Origin: Ptychodera flava
Taxonomy: Eukaryota > Hemichordata > Enteropneusta > Ptychoderidae
Length of the DNA: 64,000 bases
Assembly (NCBI RefSeq): GCF_041260155.1
Contig: NC_091930.1
Span: forward strand, 41,372,096 to 41,436,095
Direction: 5' to 3'
This document shows positions 49,734-61,521 of the stretch, piece by piece (position 1 is the stretch's first letter; each line of letters begins with the position of its first letter). The translations under genes and the position numbers were made by a program. A model generated the notes under the pieces. That model was not told where the DNA came from. It was given only the letters and a program-made list of their open reading frames with translations, and ran no database searches.

Positions 49734-50446
49734 TATCACATGCACAAGCCAAGAATTCGTTATTTTTTGCAAAATAAATAAGTTTTCCATGACGATTCCG
49801 CGTTTAAACTTTTGAACTACTTTAGGAATAAATATCAGTACGCCGTGCACAAGTTGTCAATCATTTCCAGTCGTCGGTAGTGTGCGTTAACGCTCACGTT
49901 CGTTCGTGTGTGGAGCAAATGACAGCTCTCGGTCTACACGTAGGCTACCTTCCGCAAAGTTATACTCTATTTCAAAGATAGCATAGTCCTAGAAATTTAT
50001 CACAGACGAGATACGCTATTTTTCGGGAACAAATATCGACTGAATCTCGACGGCGCGAACACTGTAAACGTCGCGCCTGACCCTGCCTGCAATGCGTACG
50101 TACGGAACCCACGGTATACGCGACCAGCTTCGAGTTCGTTGTTTCCGCAAATTATTCACGTAATTCCCTCGGGATATACAGGCGGTACACTCTTGTGTTT
50201 ACATTGTTCGGATTAGTAATGTCGTAGTCTGTGAAAATATCGATTTCATTACTTTTGATCGTGAGAGAAACATCGGCCGCCATGTTGTTTGTTTACATAT
50301 TTACGAGCACACCGAAGATCGACAAAAAAAGGTCCGACGCACCAAAATTGATGACATAGACGCGGGTTGTCGTGACGTAGAACGACCAGAGAATAAATCC
50401 CGTATTTTTTGTTCGGAGACGACAAACTTGGCTTGTGCATGTGATA
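49734..50446. mobile_element. Element with 20-bp perfect terminal inverted repeats
   Basis: TATCACATGCACAAGCCAAG (49,734-49,753) is repeated exactly inverted at 50,427-50,446. The interior has no transposase. The right part (about 50,303-50,446) has a diverged copy at about 56,820-56,950, so this is a dispersed family. Confidence 0.7.
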
Positions 50447-51461
50447 ATAGCAATAAATCACACTAAGTGACGGTGTACCATTCGATTTTTACCAGTTAAC
50501 TACATGTATGCACTCGCTATCGCTTGTGCATACCGTTGAAAATTACATGGTTAACAGTTGCTAGCGGGTTTTATTTCTTAATTGTTTATTGCAAACGTCA
50601 AATGGACCTTAGTATCAGTTTGATCGCGCAGATTAAAACGACGGTTCTTATCGAATAAAAAACAAGCGTTTTTGGAATAAGGCTCAAGGTACTGAGGTAT
50701 AATATTGGTATAATCCTAATTTTCCCGTTTGACGAAAGGTATCACACAAGTACACACACGCAAAGTGAAGTTTGTCCGACAATAGGTGTATGAAAGGCGT
50801 ACACATTACCTTGAGTACTTTAGGGAGTATTCGGAACCTTAACTACAACGGTTAATATTAGGAAAGTATATGGTTTCAAGGGAAAATAGTTCTTAGCTAA
50901 TTTGGTAATATGATCAAGTTTATGCCACGAAGATGGACGCTGCACCTGTTCGTATAAGGTCTGGGCGTACTGTCTGGGGTGAATGCTGTCGATTGAATTG
51001 AGTTCTCGACACCCATCTTGTTCCTTGATCTTTGAAAGGGGCTAATGTGCACTTCTGACCAGTTTACATCTCTGATGTTAACATCGATCGCACTTAGAGC
51101 CGACGATTGCATATAGGGTGTGCTATGTGTGAGATGATTCCATTGATATGATATGCATAAATGCATGATCATGTTATAATATAGCACTATGTTATATCAA
51201 TGTCACTTTCTTCAAACTTTCATAAAGATTCGCCTTTTTGAAAACACTTACCGACAAAAAGAGACATAATCATATTTTAATTTACAGATGTAATTGGTAG
51301 ACTGTTCCTTTCATTTGAAAGTAACTACTGAGAAGATATTCTTGGTGCTTTTTGATGATCATGGTTACATTTGAACAACCGAGTTGTTTAATGAAAATCT
51401 TCGGTTCGTATACAAAGGTATAATTGCGATCATTGTGAATGGAAATGACACTTGTTCAGTC

Positions 51462-52069
51462 TTAAAGGAGAAGTTCACCAAGGATGATTTTTACAAATGT
51501 GGTAGCTCTGTGGTCATTTACTCAGGAAAACTATTTTCACCATTTATAACTCGCAAGATCTTTACAAAAACGATAAAAATAGTACAGGAAGTTGCCCATG
51601 TAATTTGAATCATGGGAAAAAAGCTCAAAGCATGGAGCTTGCATAATGTGATATAGAAGGGACCATCTCCTGACGGGTATGGCCCCCACACTGTCCACTC
51701 AAAGTAACACGGTAGTAAACAGTAACACAAAATGTGACAGTGGACAGTTTATTGTAGGTGAATCATCGTTTATGCAAGGATATTCAGTATAAACGAAAGT
51801 TATGTAAATACGCACAGCCTGGTTTAAGCATGGGTGATTGGACAATGCCATACCCATGGGAAAATGGTCTCTTCCATATCAGATTATGCAAGCTCCAAGC
51901 TTGGCGCTTTTTCCCATGATTCAAATTACATGGGTAACTTCCTGTACTACTTCTGTCGGTTTTTGTAAAAATCTTGCGAGTTATAAATGGCGAAAATAGC
52001 TTTTCCGGGGTAAGTGACCACAAAGCTAGCACATATGTAAAAATCATCCTTGGTGAACTTCCCCTTTAA
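51462..52069. mobile_element. TTAA-bounded MITE with long inverted arms
   Basis: 608 bp. Arms of about 110-200 bp pair across the whole element; ends read TTAAAGGAGAAGTTCACCAA and, inverted, TTAAAGGGGAAGTTCACCAA, continuing GGATGATTTTTACA. TTAA flanks both ends. It lies about 360 bp past the stop of gene 3. Confidence 0.85.
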
Positions 52070-52426
52070 CCACCCCTGCTATCTTTTAGGGCTGATGTGT
52101 ACCTCAAAGTGATTTGAGTTGAATGAAATCAATTCCTCTGATGTATTTCTACGATATGTGTTTTCAAAAGTAAATTGGAACGCCAATTACACTTATTGGT
52201 GACATAAACACATATTTTTATAAAGAAAATAACAACATTTACTTCTGCATTTCTGCCAGTCTTAACAATTCCTCGCACCCCTTGCGAATCATAAGTGGAT
52301 CTTCTTCTTCCTATCTCGATAACTTCTCTTTGTGCACTTATGACAGCCTCCATCGCTATCTTTCTGAGATAACGCCTGCAGCGAAGTGGCATTCTATGGT
52401 CATCTATGACGATGAAATACACTTCG

Positions 52427-55400
52427 TCATTTTGGCTGCATCGATTGACAGTCCCCTGCACTGAGATTGTCGACCAAGTTCTTCAGCTCAGCCTCTGCAT
52501 CTGATGAAAGACACTCCCATTGTTTAGATTCGTAATGAATTTCAGACAAAATTTGCAATTTCTAAGCAAATATTTTTGCAGAATTTATGGAAGGGGTCTG
52601 TAACGGGAGAGTGAATAATTCAAATCACATGTGATATCTGCATTTCTCGACTTACCTTTACACTCATTCTTTGTGAAGGGTCGTTGTGTTTGAGCCCAGA
52701 CGTTACTCTTTTAAACGCTTCGGGACAATCAGCCGGCAATGGTTTAGCTGAAAAAACGAATGTGGATTAGCGAAAAGGAGGCAAATTCCAAGATAATGCA
52801 AAATTTTTAATCTCGGAAATTTGACAGTATTGGTGTTTTTAAGTGTGCTTAATTTTAAATTTGTCTAACATCGCATAATCAGTATTCGTGGTACGCACAG
52901 TGTGCTTCCTGATTGCTGGACTCTAGTTAAAGTCACTGTTGACGATTAAAACTACACGTTCCCATTTCCATACAGTGCTCATAATCAAAACTTTATAAAG
53001 CTTCATAATATCCGAAATTACGCTTAATGATTGCCCGCTTGTGTTTCATATGTGTCACATTATGTCTGTTCTGTTAATGTCAGAATAAAACTAAGACGAT
53101 CGTTTTTATCAAATCAGTAGCAGCTTTTGTGACCAGTATGTGTACGGGGTTCTAACAAGAAACATCTCTGATTTCATATCTACTAAAATTCAACAATACT
53201 TCCAACTCTGAAAATACACAACAAACGGAAAGACCTGGATATTAAATCACGTAAAGCAATGCGTTTGGAAGGAAAGAAGTCCAGCATATAACGGAGATTA
53301 CAATAATTGTGCACACAAGTAAAATAATAATCATGACATTATACCTTCACTAGGGGGTTTGCCAGTCGCAATTTCCCAAACGATAATACCGAGCCTGTTG
53401 AGAAAAGACAACAATTTTAAGGATATAAGCCATCAAATTACATCATTAGTAGACATATTCTTGGCTCTATCACAGTGATCTTAAACATAATTGTAAATTA
53501 TCTATATCTTTACTGTTCAAAGGAAAATACAACTTTTACTTCGTTCTCGACTTTTATGTCCTTACCTCTCTTGAATTTACGGAAAGATATATTATACACA
53601 TTAATGGAAATAAGATGTTGTAATCCTTAGATGGGGCTTAGTATTTCCTGCGATAAGAAGATGAAGAAACAATAGTGAATGAATTACCCGTAGAGCTCTG
53701 TCTCTTGGCGATACTTGTCTCTTTCAGAGGTCAACTGTTCTGGCGGAATATATTCTCTATTCTTTTTGTGAAGGTATCTTTTCGCCATGTCAGGATTGTC
53801 GGTGAAAGTAAAGTCATAGAGCTGAAAGAAAAAATATCACCAAATTAGAATGATGCTCTTTTTACGTTTGACATTTGTAACCTACTGAGTATCCTTATGG
53901 TGTTTACAGTTATTATCACATACCTTGACTTCCCTGTTATCTCCAATCAGAAGTTTGTGAGATCCAATTTTCCCCAATACCATCGGACGATTGTTGTTGT
54001 GAACTAAACGCAAGCATTTGCACACACACCAAGCGATTTCGGCCTTGTCCCTCGAGCTAAGACTTGCAAAGTTTTCCCTTAGCATGTCTGCCAGTGAGCC
54101 GTTCACCATATATTCCATTGCAAGCCACCGAGGCTCTGAAATATTCCAATCGTTGAGAAGCACGATATATGAGGTATATTTGAAGAGGCGAAACACATTC
54201 AATTCATTAGAACGTGTTTTACTTGAGCTAATACTTTACCTTAAATTGGGTAAAAATTCCGTTAAATGTAGTTATAACATGGAGCCAATGAGACATTTTT
54301 TCTGTCACATGCAGCTAAGATATTTAACCGTGAGGTTCGGATTTTAATCCAGTGAAATTTTTTGCCCTAGTTTTACAGTAATTGTGTGAAGGATTGAATG
54401 TTAATTATAAAACATTTGAGTTCAAGTGGTATCCATTTGTCTTGAATCGCGCACAGTTTAATCGCGTCTGCCTTTTGAAATACCTTTCTCTCTCCCGTAC
54501 ACGACCCCTATTCCCTGTACGCAGTACTGTGCTTGTAACGAATTCATTCTTTCATAAGCGTGAAAAAGTGCTTCAGGGGTGCATTCAGTGCCCGATACAC
54601 TGGAAAAAACAGCGTTAACACAAATGATAAGTATCGTAATGATATCCATTGTGATTCAGTTAAGAAAGACATCAAATAACACAACATGAGTGACTACGCC
54701 ATAGCAATATATTGGCTCTGATGAAGACGTGAGCGAAATTGCAAGGGTCATGTTCACGAGTAAGCATATGTACCCATACGCCTTGTGAGATTGAAAAGTT
54801 TACGTTGAACATATTTTGAGTTGAAGGTTGACAAAAATGTCACGGAAGAGGGGAAGAAGGGGGAGGAAGGAGGCTGGACTCAAGTAAAAAGCATCACCAT
54901 CATCATCATCCGAATAAAGTATTGGCAAAGACAATAACTGTTTTGGCAGATTTAGTTTAGAACTTTATGATGACTCATGAGCACTGCAGTAAAATATTTT
55001 TTGCAAAAATAGAAGTATTTCACACAATTTTTTCCCCTTGCATGTTGACGAGCTAAATTCACATAACTCAATTTTAAAAAATACATGAAGGTGGTGGTGT
55101 GATGGTAATGAAAATATGGAGGAGGAAGAGAAGGAGGACAATGATGATGATATTAATTATAATGTCGATCATCACCATCATTATCTGATAAACTACCTTG
55201 ATTTAAATGTGAATGTAATTTGGAAATCGTTTGCTTCTGAAAAACAAATCAATACAAAGAAGTCAAAAAAAACATTCTATCAAACCCGTATGACATGCGG
55301 TGATCTTTCATTGCAATGACTTGATTCCCATAGTAAGCCTTTTTAACAGTTCCACCGTTTTTCCCGCTTATGGTAGCCATATCCCTGATAGCCTCCAGTG

Positions 55401-55436
55401 GTATCAATGCATCGTTAATCGCCTGGCAAATTGGTC
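52427..55436 (-). CDS. Gene 3 pseudokinase domain, complete
   Basis: Eight exons. N-lobe: glycine-rich SGKNGGTVKKAYYGNQ and beta-3 IAMKDHR, with the ATP-binding K kept. Helix C/beta-4: ALFHAYERM and CVQGIGVVYG. Hinge: PRWLAMEYMVNGSLADML. Catalytic loop: MVLGKIGSHKLLIGD, so HRD is LGK and the metal-binding N is K. DFG site: LYDFTFTD (DFT). Then YIPPEQL for APE, GIIVWEIATGKPP for subdomain IX, and NDPSQRMSVK for XI, ending in an acidic tail with LKNLVDNLSAGD. It may still bind nucleotide through the K but lacks the catalytic base, so enzymatic activity is unlikely. Confidence 0.78.
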
Positions 55437-57289
55437 CTGCAATAATAAGAAAACAATTAGAAAATTTTAAAGCAAACAGTATGCAGAGGCCTTCTATGCG
55501 TCAATCAAGGTAGTAACTTACCGCTCTTAATAGGGTTTCCACCGTCCACCGTTTAACTTTTCAATGTGACGTATCTTCAACTCCTTGTTTAGTGCAACTT
55601 CTTCTGCGTACTTGGCTTCAAGTTCTTTGATTCGACGATCTGCTTCATCTTTTTCACTTTTCAAACGAATATTTTCGTCAGTCATTTTCTCATATTTGGA
55701 TCCAAAGTCGAGAAACATCTTCCTGCTTTTTATACTTTCCGATTCCATTAGTTCTCCTTAAGGCGAACCACATCATAATAGTGTATTTTGAATTAATAGG
55801 TACTATTAACAGATCTAGCCGTAGCTTTACAAAAAACAATCAGGAAACAATCAAATGATTATGAATGCACAACTATTTCAGAGCTACGTAAACTAGGAAT
55901 TTCTTTACAGCATAATATAGGCAGTAAAAGACATGGAACGATCAGGATGCACATGTACAAAGTAAAAATAATAAATAATCATTTTATAAACTTGTCCTTC
56001 ATTAGATTCAGTGGATCGAATTGTTCTATATTTTCCGTCAGATTTAGGGTCAAGTTTTCCGTTACATACCACATTGAAGTTATTAAAGTGTTTGCGTCGA
56101 ACCATTGGCAATACAGGAACTGCAAGACAAACTTAGTACTGTCGAAATTGAAGATTTGCCAATAGAGTCGAGTATAAATATCGTCTAGCGGCAATATCAA
56201 CCGATCACAAAGAAACTAAATCTGCCAAAGTTCAAACGTTGCCTTGAAGGAGGTCAAGCGTAGGCAAAACAACAACACCTGATTTGCGGCACCAACTACA
56301 CTACAGATATTGTGGTATGAACGGGATATGTGTGGATGTGTGGTGTAGTTTTCACTAAACTCAAGACCTTCTTCCGGACAATGTTCCAAATTTCGCAGGG
56401 TTGATTTTTTTGTATTGTCTGAAATTACTACTACGACTGACAGTGTTTTGAAACTCATCAATTAGACATGTGTCTAGTTCCTGTATGCCAAAGATTCAAC
56501 GCAAACCTCTGTAATGCTTTAATATTATCGCAATAATTCATTTTCATTTCTGCTTTATGTTTGTAATATAACGTAAGTATTCAGGAGTGTAACTAAATTC
56601 AATAAGTTTAAGGGAATTAAATGCATAAAAAAATTTGTTCAAAGTTACTGATAATATTTTAATTTTAATCATAGGTATTTTAATGTAGGTAAACTGTCCT
56701 TTGTCATTATTCCTCCGACATTAATAAAGATGTGTTTCATTTTATGTTTTGGTTAAGTTTTCTTGTATATTTCCTATATGTCCATTTCTCCAATGTCCTT
56801 TTTACATTAATTAACATTAACGAGCGTATCGAAGATCGCAAAAAATTCCGAATCATCAAAACAGATGACAGAGACGCGAGTTGTCGTCACGTGGAACGGC
56901 CAGGGATAAATCAAGTAATTTTCGTGTAGAGATGACAAATTTGGCTTGTGCCTGACATTGTCATAATAATAGTAAAAGAATAATTAAAGAACTATATAAT
57001 TATCATAATTTTCATAAACTTTTCGGCATAGAGGTATTTTGGGTCGGAACGAAGAAAAAGAATGTCAGTTTTGATGCCCCATGTTTCCACGGTAACCATT
57101 TTGACGTTTAAAATATCCTTTTTTGGCAAATTTCGTTGAAAGTGGATTAGAAGGCAACAAAACACTCAAAAATGTCCCTTGATGAGTTATAATAAACAAA
57201 AGTGATCTTTATGCTCATACTGCCTGTTTCCATGGCAACCTTGTGATGGCCAGAATTTTTTTTCCAAAACCCAACCAAAAAGACCTTGT

Positions 57290-57332
<43 letters not shown>

Positions 57333-59699
57333 TAATAATAACATTAATGGTTCTTATATAGCGCATATGTCCACAAGTGCATGTGCCCAAGGCGCTTTAC
57401 AATTATCATTACCCCTGGTCACTGGACCTTATTTGACACCGCTCTACCCCCTTGGGGACACACAAAGCCCACACGTGCAGCCAATCAGCGCAGCAGAGCT
57501 AAACGCACACATTACAACCACTTTCCCACCGGTACCTATCTCTCCTGGTGGGGAGGAGCAATGAGGGTTGCCTTGCTCAAGGACAAAACACCATAGCGAC
57601 GCCGGATCTCGAATTCATCATCCTGTGATTGTACGTCTACTACTCTAGCTACTGGCCCATGATGATTCCTCTAACATATGTCATGGTTTACTTACCGTAG
57701 ATTCGCAGCTGACGATTGTATTCTTTTAAATCAGCCACTTCAGTTCTAAGATTACGGTTTTCTTTCGAATTTCTCCAAGGTTCGACGTTGTCCCCGTGTC
57801 CGTGTTGCGTGCATTCCGCTAGTTGATCGCGCAGTTTCCTGTTTTCTTCACAGCTAAGCGGTGATTAGGATTTGTGCATACCTCAATCACATCTACTTGC
57901 CAGCCCTTCTCGTTGACGCCTTGCTCGAGTTGACTGCAATCTGTTAGTGTGAAAAGACACGCAGTTTTGTGAATAACTGAACAAATATCCAGAAAAAAAC
58001 CACCCCCATAAATTTACATTGCTAAGACGGTGTCAGAAACATCAATGCATATTTATAGGCTATAATGAATGCGATCATACTGTAAATAGTTACCGAGATA
58101 TGGCACATCAGCAAGACTATGTTGCGGATGATAGTTAATGCTCTTCACTCGTGAAAGTTGTGTTTCAAGTTCAATAACCTGCGACTGTAATTCATCGCAA
58201 CGCAATTCCAACTCAATATGTTGTTTTTCCAGCTGATTGTTTCTTTTCTGAACTTCACCCATTTCTTCCTCAGTAATGTACAGCATTTTCGAGGTTTGAG
58301 TACATTTTGCCTCTGATTCATGGTGACTGGATCCTTAGGCTCTGTTATTATAGAAATAAGGATATTAGTTGAAGAGTGGATTCTCCAATAACATTAAGAA
58401 TGGCATGAAACCCCAAATGTATTGTACAGGATATTCCTATGTTCAAACATTTTCAACTTTTACTTTTCCCCTTTCTCTGTGACAGATATCATCAACATTG
58501 ACTTTGTACGTTTTTATATTGATGAACGTATGTCTTGCGGTCATTTGGAAACTGAACCAGCAAAAATGATGTTATTCATTTTAAAAGACATAAATGTACG
58601 CTTCATGACATCAAACTTTCAATTTCAGTTCTTTGAAAATTGTAACCTTAGTATAGAATAATGCATGGAATGAATTAATCCTTCTTGGGTTTAAAATTTT
58701 AGACTATATCCCATTAAATATATTTCATAATGTTCCTAAAAGGCAATCATTTAATGAAAAAGAATTGTATTTTAATACTCAAATTAAACTTACCTGAACA
58801 TTCCATAATTTCTGGAGGTGCGGCGCAATCTAGCGATAATTCCTTTAAAAACAGAGTGATAAGGATTGGTTTGTCAATTTTTTGTCAGTATATCTTTATG
58901 GTCATGGAAGTATATGAAAGTGCACAAGCATAATTTTCATTCAGAAGAGAGCCGTATACAATATGCATAGAAACATCATTTACTTTTGTAGTGGTAGACC
59001 TGTAAGTAAGAATGTATTTATTTTACCTTGTGTTTAAAAAAGTATCTGTATACTTCCACTTGTAGTGTCTTTTCGCGTATGGTGTGTTTGTCACGTCCAA
59101 CAACATCACTTGCGACTGAATGTAGACAAAAACGAAGTAAAATCATTTAATCGGTTTGGGGTTATGTTTATATAACCTTAAATATATTACTTTAAATTTC
59201 AGAAAATTTGCACATTTATAGATACTAGAATGTAAGGTACTCACATTTTGCTGCATATTCAAGTCCTCAATCTAAAGCGCCAACGTTCAATTATTGATAA
59301 TAGTTGTACATACTTAAAGCTAAAAGCTATAAATAGTGCTGTTACCCAGAAAGCTCATATATATCTATTTGGCCTTATGTTTGTATGACTTATTCACACA
59401 CTGCCGTAATGAAAGTTATTCATAAAGCAAATTTGAAGCAGTGATTGAACGGGACAAAGTTGAAACACAAACAGGGTACCTTGAACATCTTCATACTGAA
59501 TGCAGCCAATCTCTTCATCTCGTCAAAGTGTATATTTCGTATGTCACTTCCACCAACCCTAGGACTTTCAAAATAACATTCCAAGAATGTTTTGTTGATA
59601 CCGTCAGGACATCTTTAACCAACACAAATGCTCCTACAAGGACTTTAACAACCACTAACGAGTAGCATCTCTCTAGGTCATTCTTCATCTTCTTGAAAT
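52427..59699 (-). CDS. Gene 3: RRM / coiled-coil / pseudokinase protein
   Basis: Best-resolved family member. Exons in gene order: 59480-59699, 59027-59115, 58794-58829, 58094-58268, 57696-57940, 55550-55756, 55286-55436, 54484-54599, 53924-54135, 53688-53821, 53345-53394, 52656-52747, 52427-52561 (stop TGA). All junctions are GT/AG with consistent phases once three single-base deficits are allowed (two in the first exon, one in 57696-57940). Order: PARP14-type RRM, linker, coiled coil, full kinase fold. Exon lengths match paralogs: 212 bp for the C-lobe exon (as in gene 1), 50 bp for subdomain IX (as in gene 2). Exons upstream of 59,699 are not identified, so the true start and any WTE segment are missing. 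Confidence 0.78.
55550..58829 (-). CDS. Gene 3 linker and coiled-coil exons
   Basis: Exons 58794-58829 (12 codons), 58094-58268, 57696-57940 and 55550-55756. Heptad-rich stretches include RNNQLEKQHIELELRCDELQ, NRNLRTEVADLKEYNRQLR and RRIKELEAKYAEEVALNKEL. A one-base deficit near 57,853 breaks the third exon. The donor at 55,550 (GTGGAC) is weak but keeps the phase. The role is probably multimerisation (inference). Confidence 0.68.
57288..57341. repeat. (TAA)n microsatellite
   Basis: About 15 TAA units directly before a dispersed repeat, inside an intron of gene 3. Confidence 0.93.
57342..57660. mobile_element. Dispersed SINE-like repeat with TAA tail
   Basis: Motifs CTTATATAGCGCATATGTCC, CAAGGCGCTTTACAATTATC and TTGCTCAAGGACA, followed by a GGATCTCGAATTC box, are the layout of a widespread animal repeat (TATATAGCGC ... 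AAGCGCTTTACA) that commonly abuts (TAA)n. It is inserted in a gene 3 intron. The class is not certain. Confidence 0.5.
59027..59699 (-). CDS. Gene 3 RRM-like domain
   Basis: Exon 59480-59699 starts DFKKMKNDLERC, parallel to DFQTLKEMLRTR of gene 1. Strand 1 reads FVLVKDV, then in the next frame TFLECYFESPRVGGSDI, and in the third frame IGCIQYEDVQ. The exon 59027-59115 completes it with ASDVVGRDKHTIREKTLQVE. The blocks (LVxDV, YFES, GGSD, IQYED, H-x-I-x-x-K-x-L-x-V) match PARP10/PARP14 RRM repeats closely. Each frame change equals one missing base. Confidence 0.7.
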
Positions 59700-61300
59700 C
59701 TGGAGAGACATAACAGAAACGTCTTTGGTGTAATACAAAGTTGAGACCAACATTGTATGTCACTTATCGTATTGCTTGTCCCGTAGCAGTCACAATCGAT
59801 TTTCGAAAGTTAGCATGAAAACGTATTATGATATGTTTATTATTTTGTTATGACGTGAACTCTATGATCCATAACGATGCATTACTATAATGATATGACT
59901 AACTTTATGACATTGTAACATCCATCTGTTGTAGCTTCCGTCTGAATGTGTAGAATGATTCGTGAAGAAACACTATCTATCAAACAGGCCTAGTGTGAAA
60001 CTTAACAACCGGGTGTTGTACACAACACTGCAAAATTTAGCGGCTTTGAGAATGATGCATGTTTGGGCCATTTAGCAATAGATTAGATTTTGGAGATGCT
60101 GTGTAGCTGATGAATCTATTTTTTTATAATGTCCCTTGAATTCGTTACGATTTTTTCTTTTGTGGTTACATAAATAAGGTCTACTGTCTTTACCTGTATG
60201 CCAACTAATATACCTGATGGGCTTTATCACCACATTCGGCTTAATACTTTTATTTAATGTGAACTTCTTTCCGAACGCATTTGCTTAATACCGACGATGT
60301 TTTACTATGCGGAAATAACATACGGATGCTGCAAACGGGAAAAAGAAGGTTTACTATATCATGGTTTTTTCAACTTCTTTATTAACTTGTCCTTTTTGTG
60401 CTATTCAAGTCCACACCTTAATGTTGATACGTGCCTCTGTGTCTGTCTCATTCGCCGCATAGAAACATTTAAAGTTGCTCACGCATGTATAATGCTGTGT
60501 GAAGACCCGGACACTGAATCTTAGTTTTACAAGCCGTTTAGGTCATTTTAAATGCCGCTGTCATCGAGCAAGTTCAAAAAATGATTTGATACATTTAAAC
60601 GGCTTCTGAACAAATTTCAAAATGTTGTCTGGCCATACTCACTCTCAGTTCTAAACTTAGTATAACAATTAGCCACATTTTATCATCCACTGAAATGTAC
60701 TCATTGTCAAAGGAGTTCACTCTTTTCATGAACAACTTTGAGGCCCACGGTATTGGTGTTATTTCGCCAAGAAAGGATAGGGGCCTGGCTAGACTAGGGA
60801 ATTGTTATTGCATTACCGTAATTTACCACCGTTCCTCAATCTCTGCGACTGTTTGTTTTTATTTTCCGTTACCCTGAACGGTGTAATTTTCAGATGAAAT
60901 AACTTTAGTCTTTCGTTTAGTGATGGCAGAATCCAGTCAGGCAACTTGTACATGATACTTAAGGAATGTCGACGATTTTCGAAAAATCTAGGCCGTGATT
61001 GTCTTTTACCAAGAGCTTAAAATAAGCCCCAAAAATTTGTAGATCAGAAAGGAATTGTAAAGGTTTCACTGTCAAAATTTCTTTCCCAAAACTTAACTAT
61101 TCTTCCCTATTCTACCTTCAAATCACTTTGGCAGAAAAATTAACAGCACAGATAAGAAATCAGTATTACCCATGTTGTACGTCATCCAGCCGGTAGTATT
61201 TTCAGTCTCGAGATACGGCATCCCTCCACAACAGTTTTGACTGCGTTCGCTTACCCTTGAAAAGCCCTGCACATTTTCATATACACTGCTTGTATTTTAT
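59700..61300. other. No gene assigned
   Basis: This stretch should hold the 5' exons and promoter of gene 3. I found no exon with a phase-1 donor that continues into 59,699, and no WTE-like motif. Confidence 0.4.
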
Positions 61301-61521
61301 TGAATAACATGAAAATATGGCGTCGTTTAATCAGCTAGTTCAGAATTTGAAAGTAAAGTGTTCAACTCAAAATTCAACTTTTATTCCATTTTCCCGGGTA
61401 AAAATGAACGCGGGAAGCCAGCGACACTTTTTGTCGTCTGCAGCTCCGGAGGTTGCGATAGATCTCATACCAGCGGTAGTGTCCAGACGTCCTTCAAGTC
61501 GGACGGAGTGGCCTGCTCACT

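Noticed and set aside
52129-52461. 110-codon minus-strand frame past the end of gene 3
   Set aside because: It overlaps the last exon in another frame. The spliced frame of the kinase ends at the TGA at 52,427 with a sensible acidic C-terminus.
54458-54649. Frame starting with a signal-peptide-like hydrophobic stretch
   Set aside because: The hydrophobic start is intron ending in a TTTTTTCCAG acceptor; the coding part (54,484-54,599) is the kinase helix C exon.
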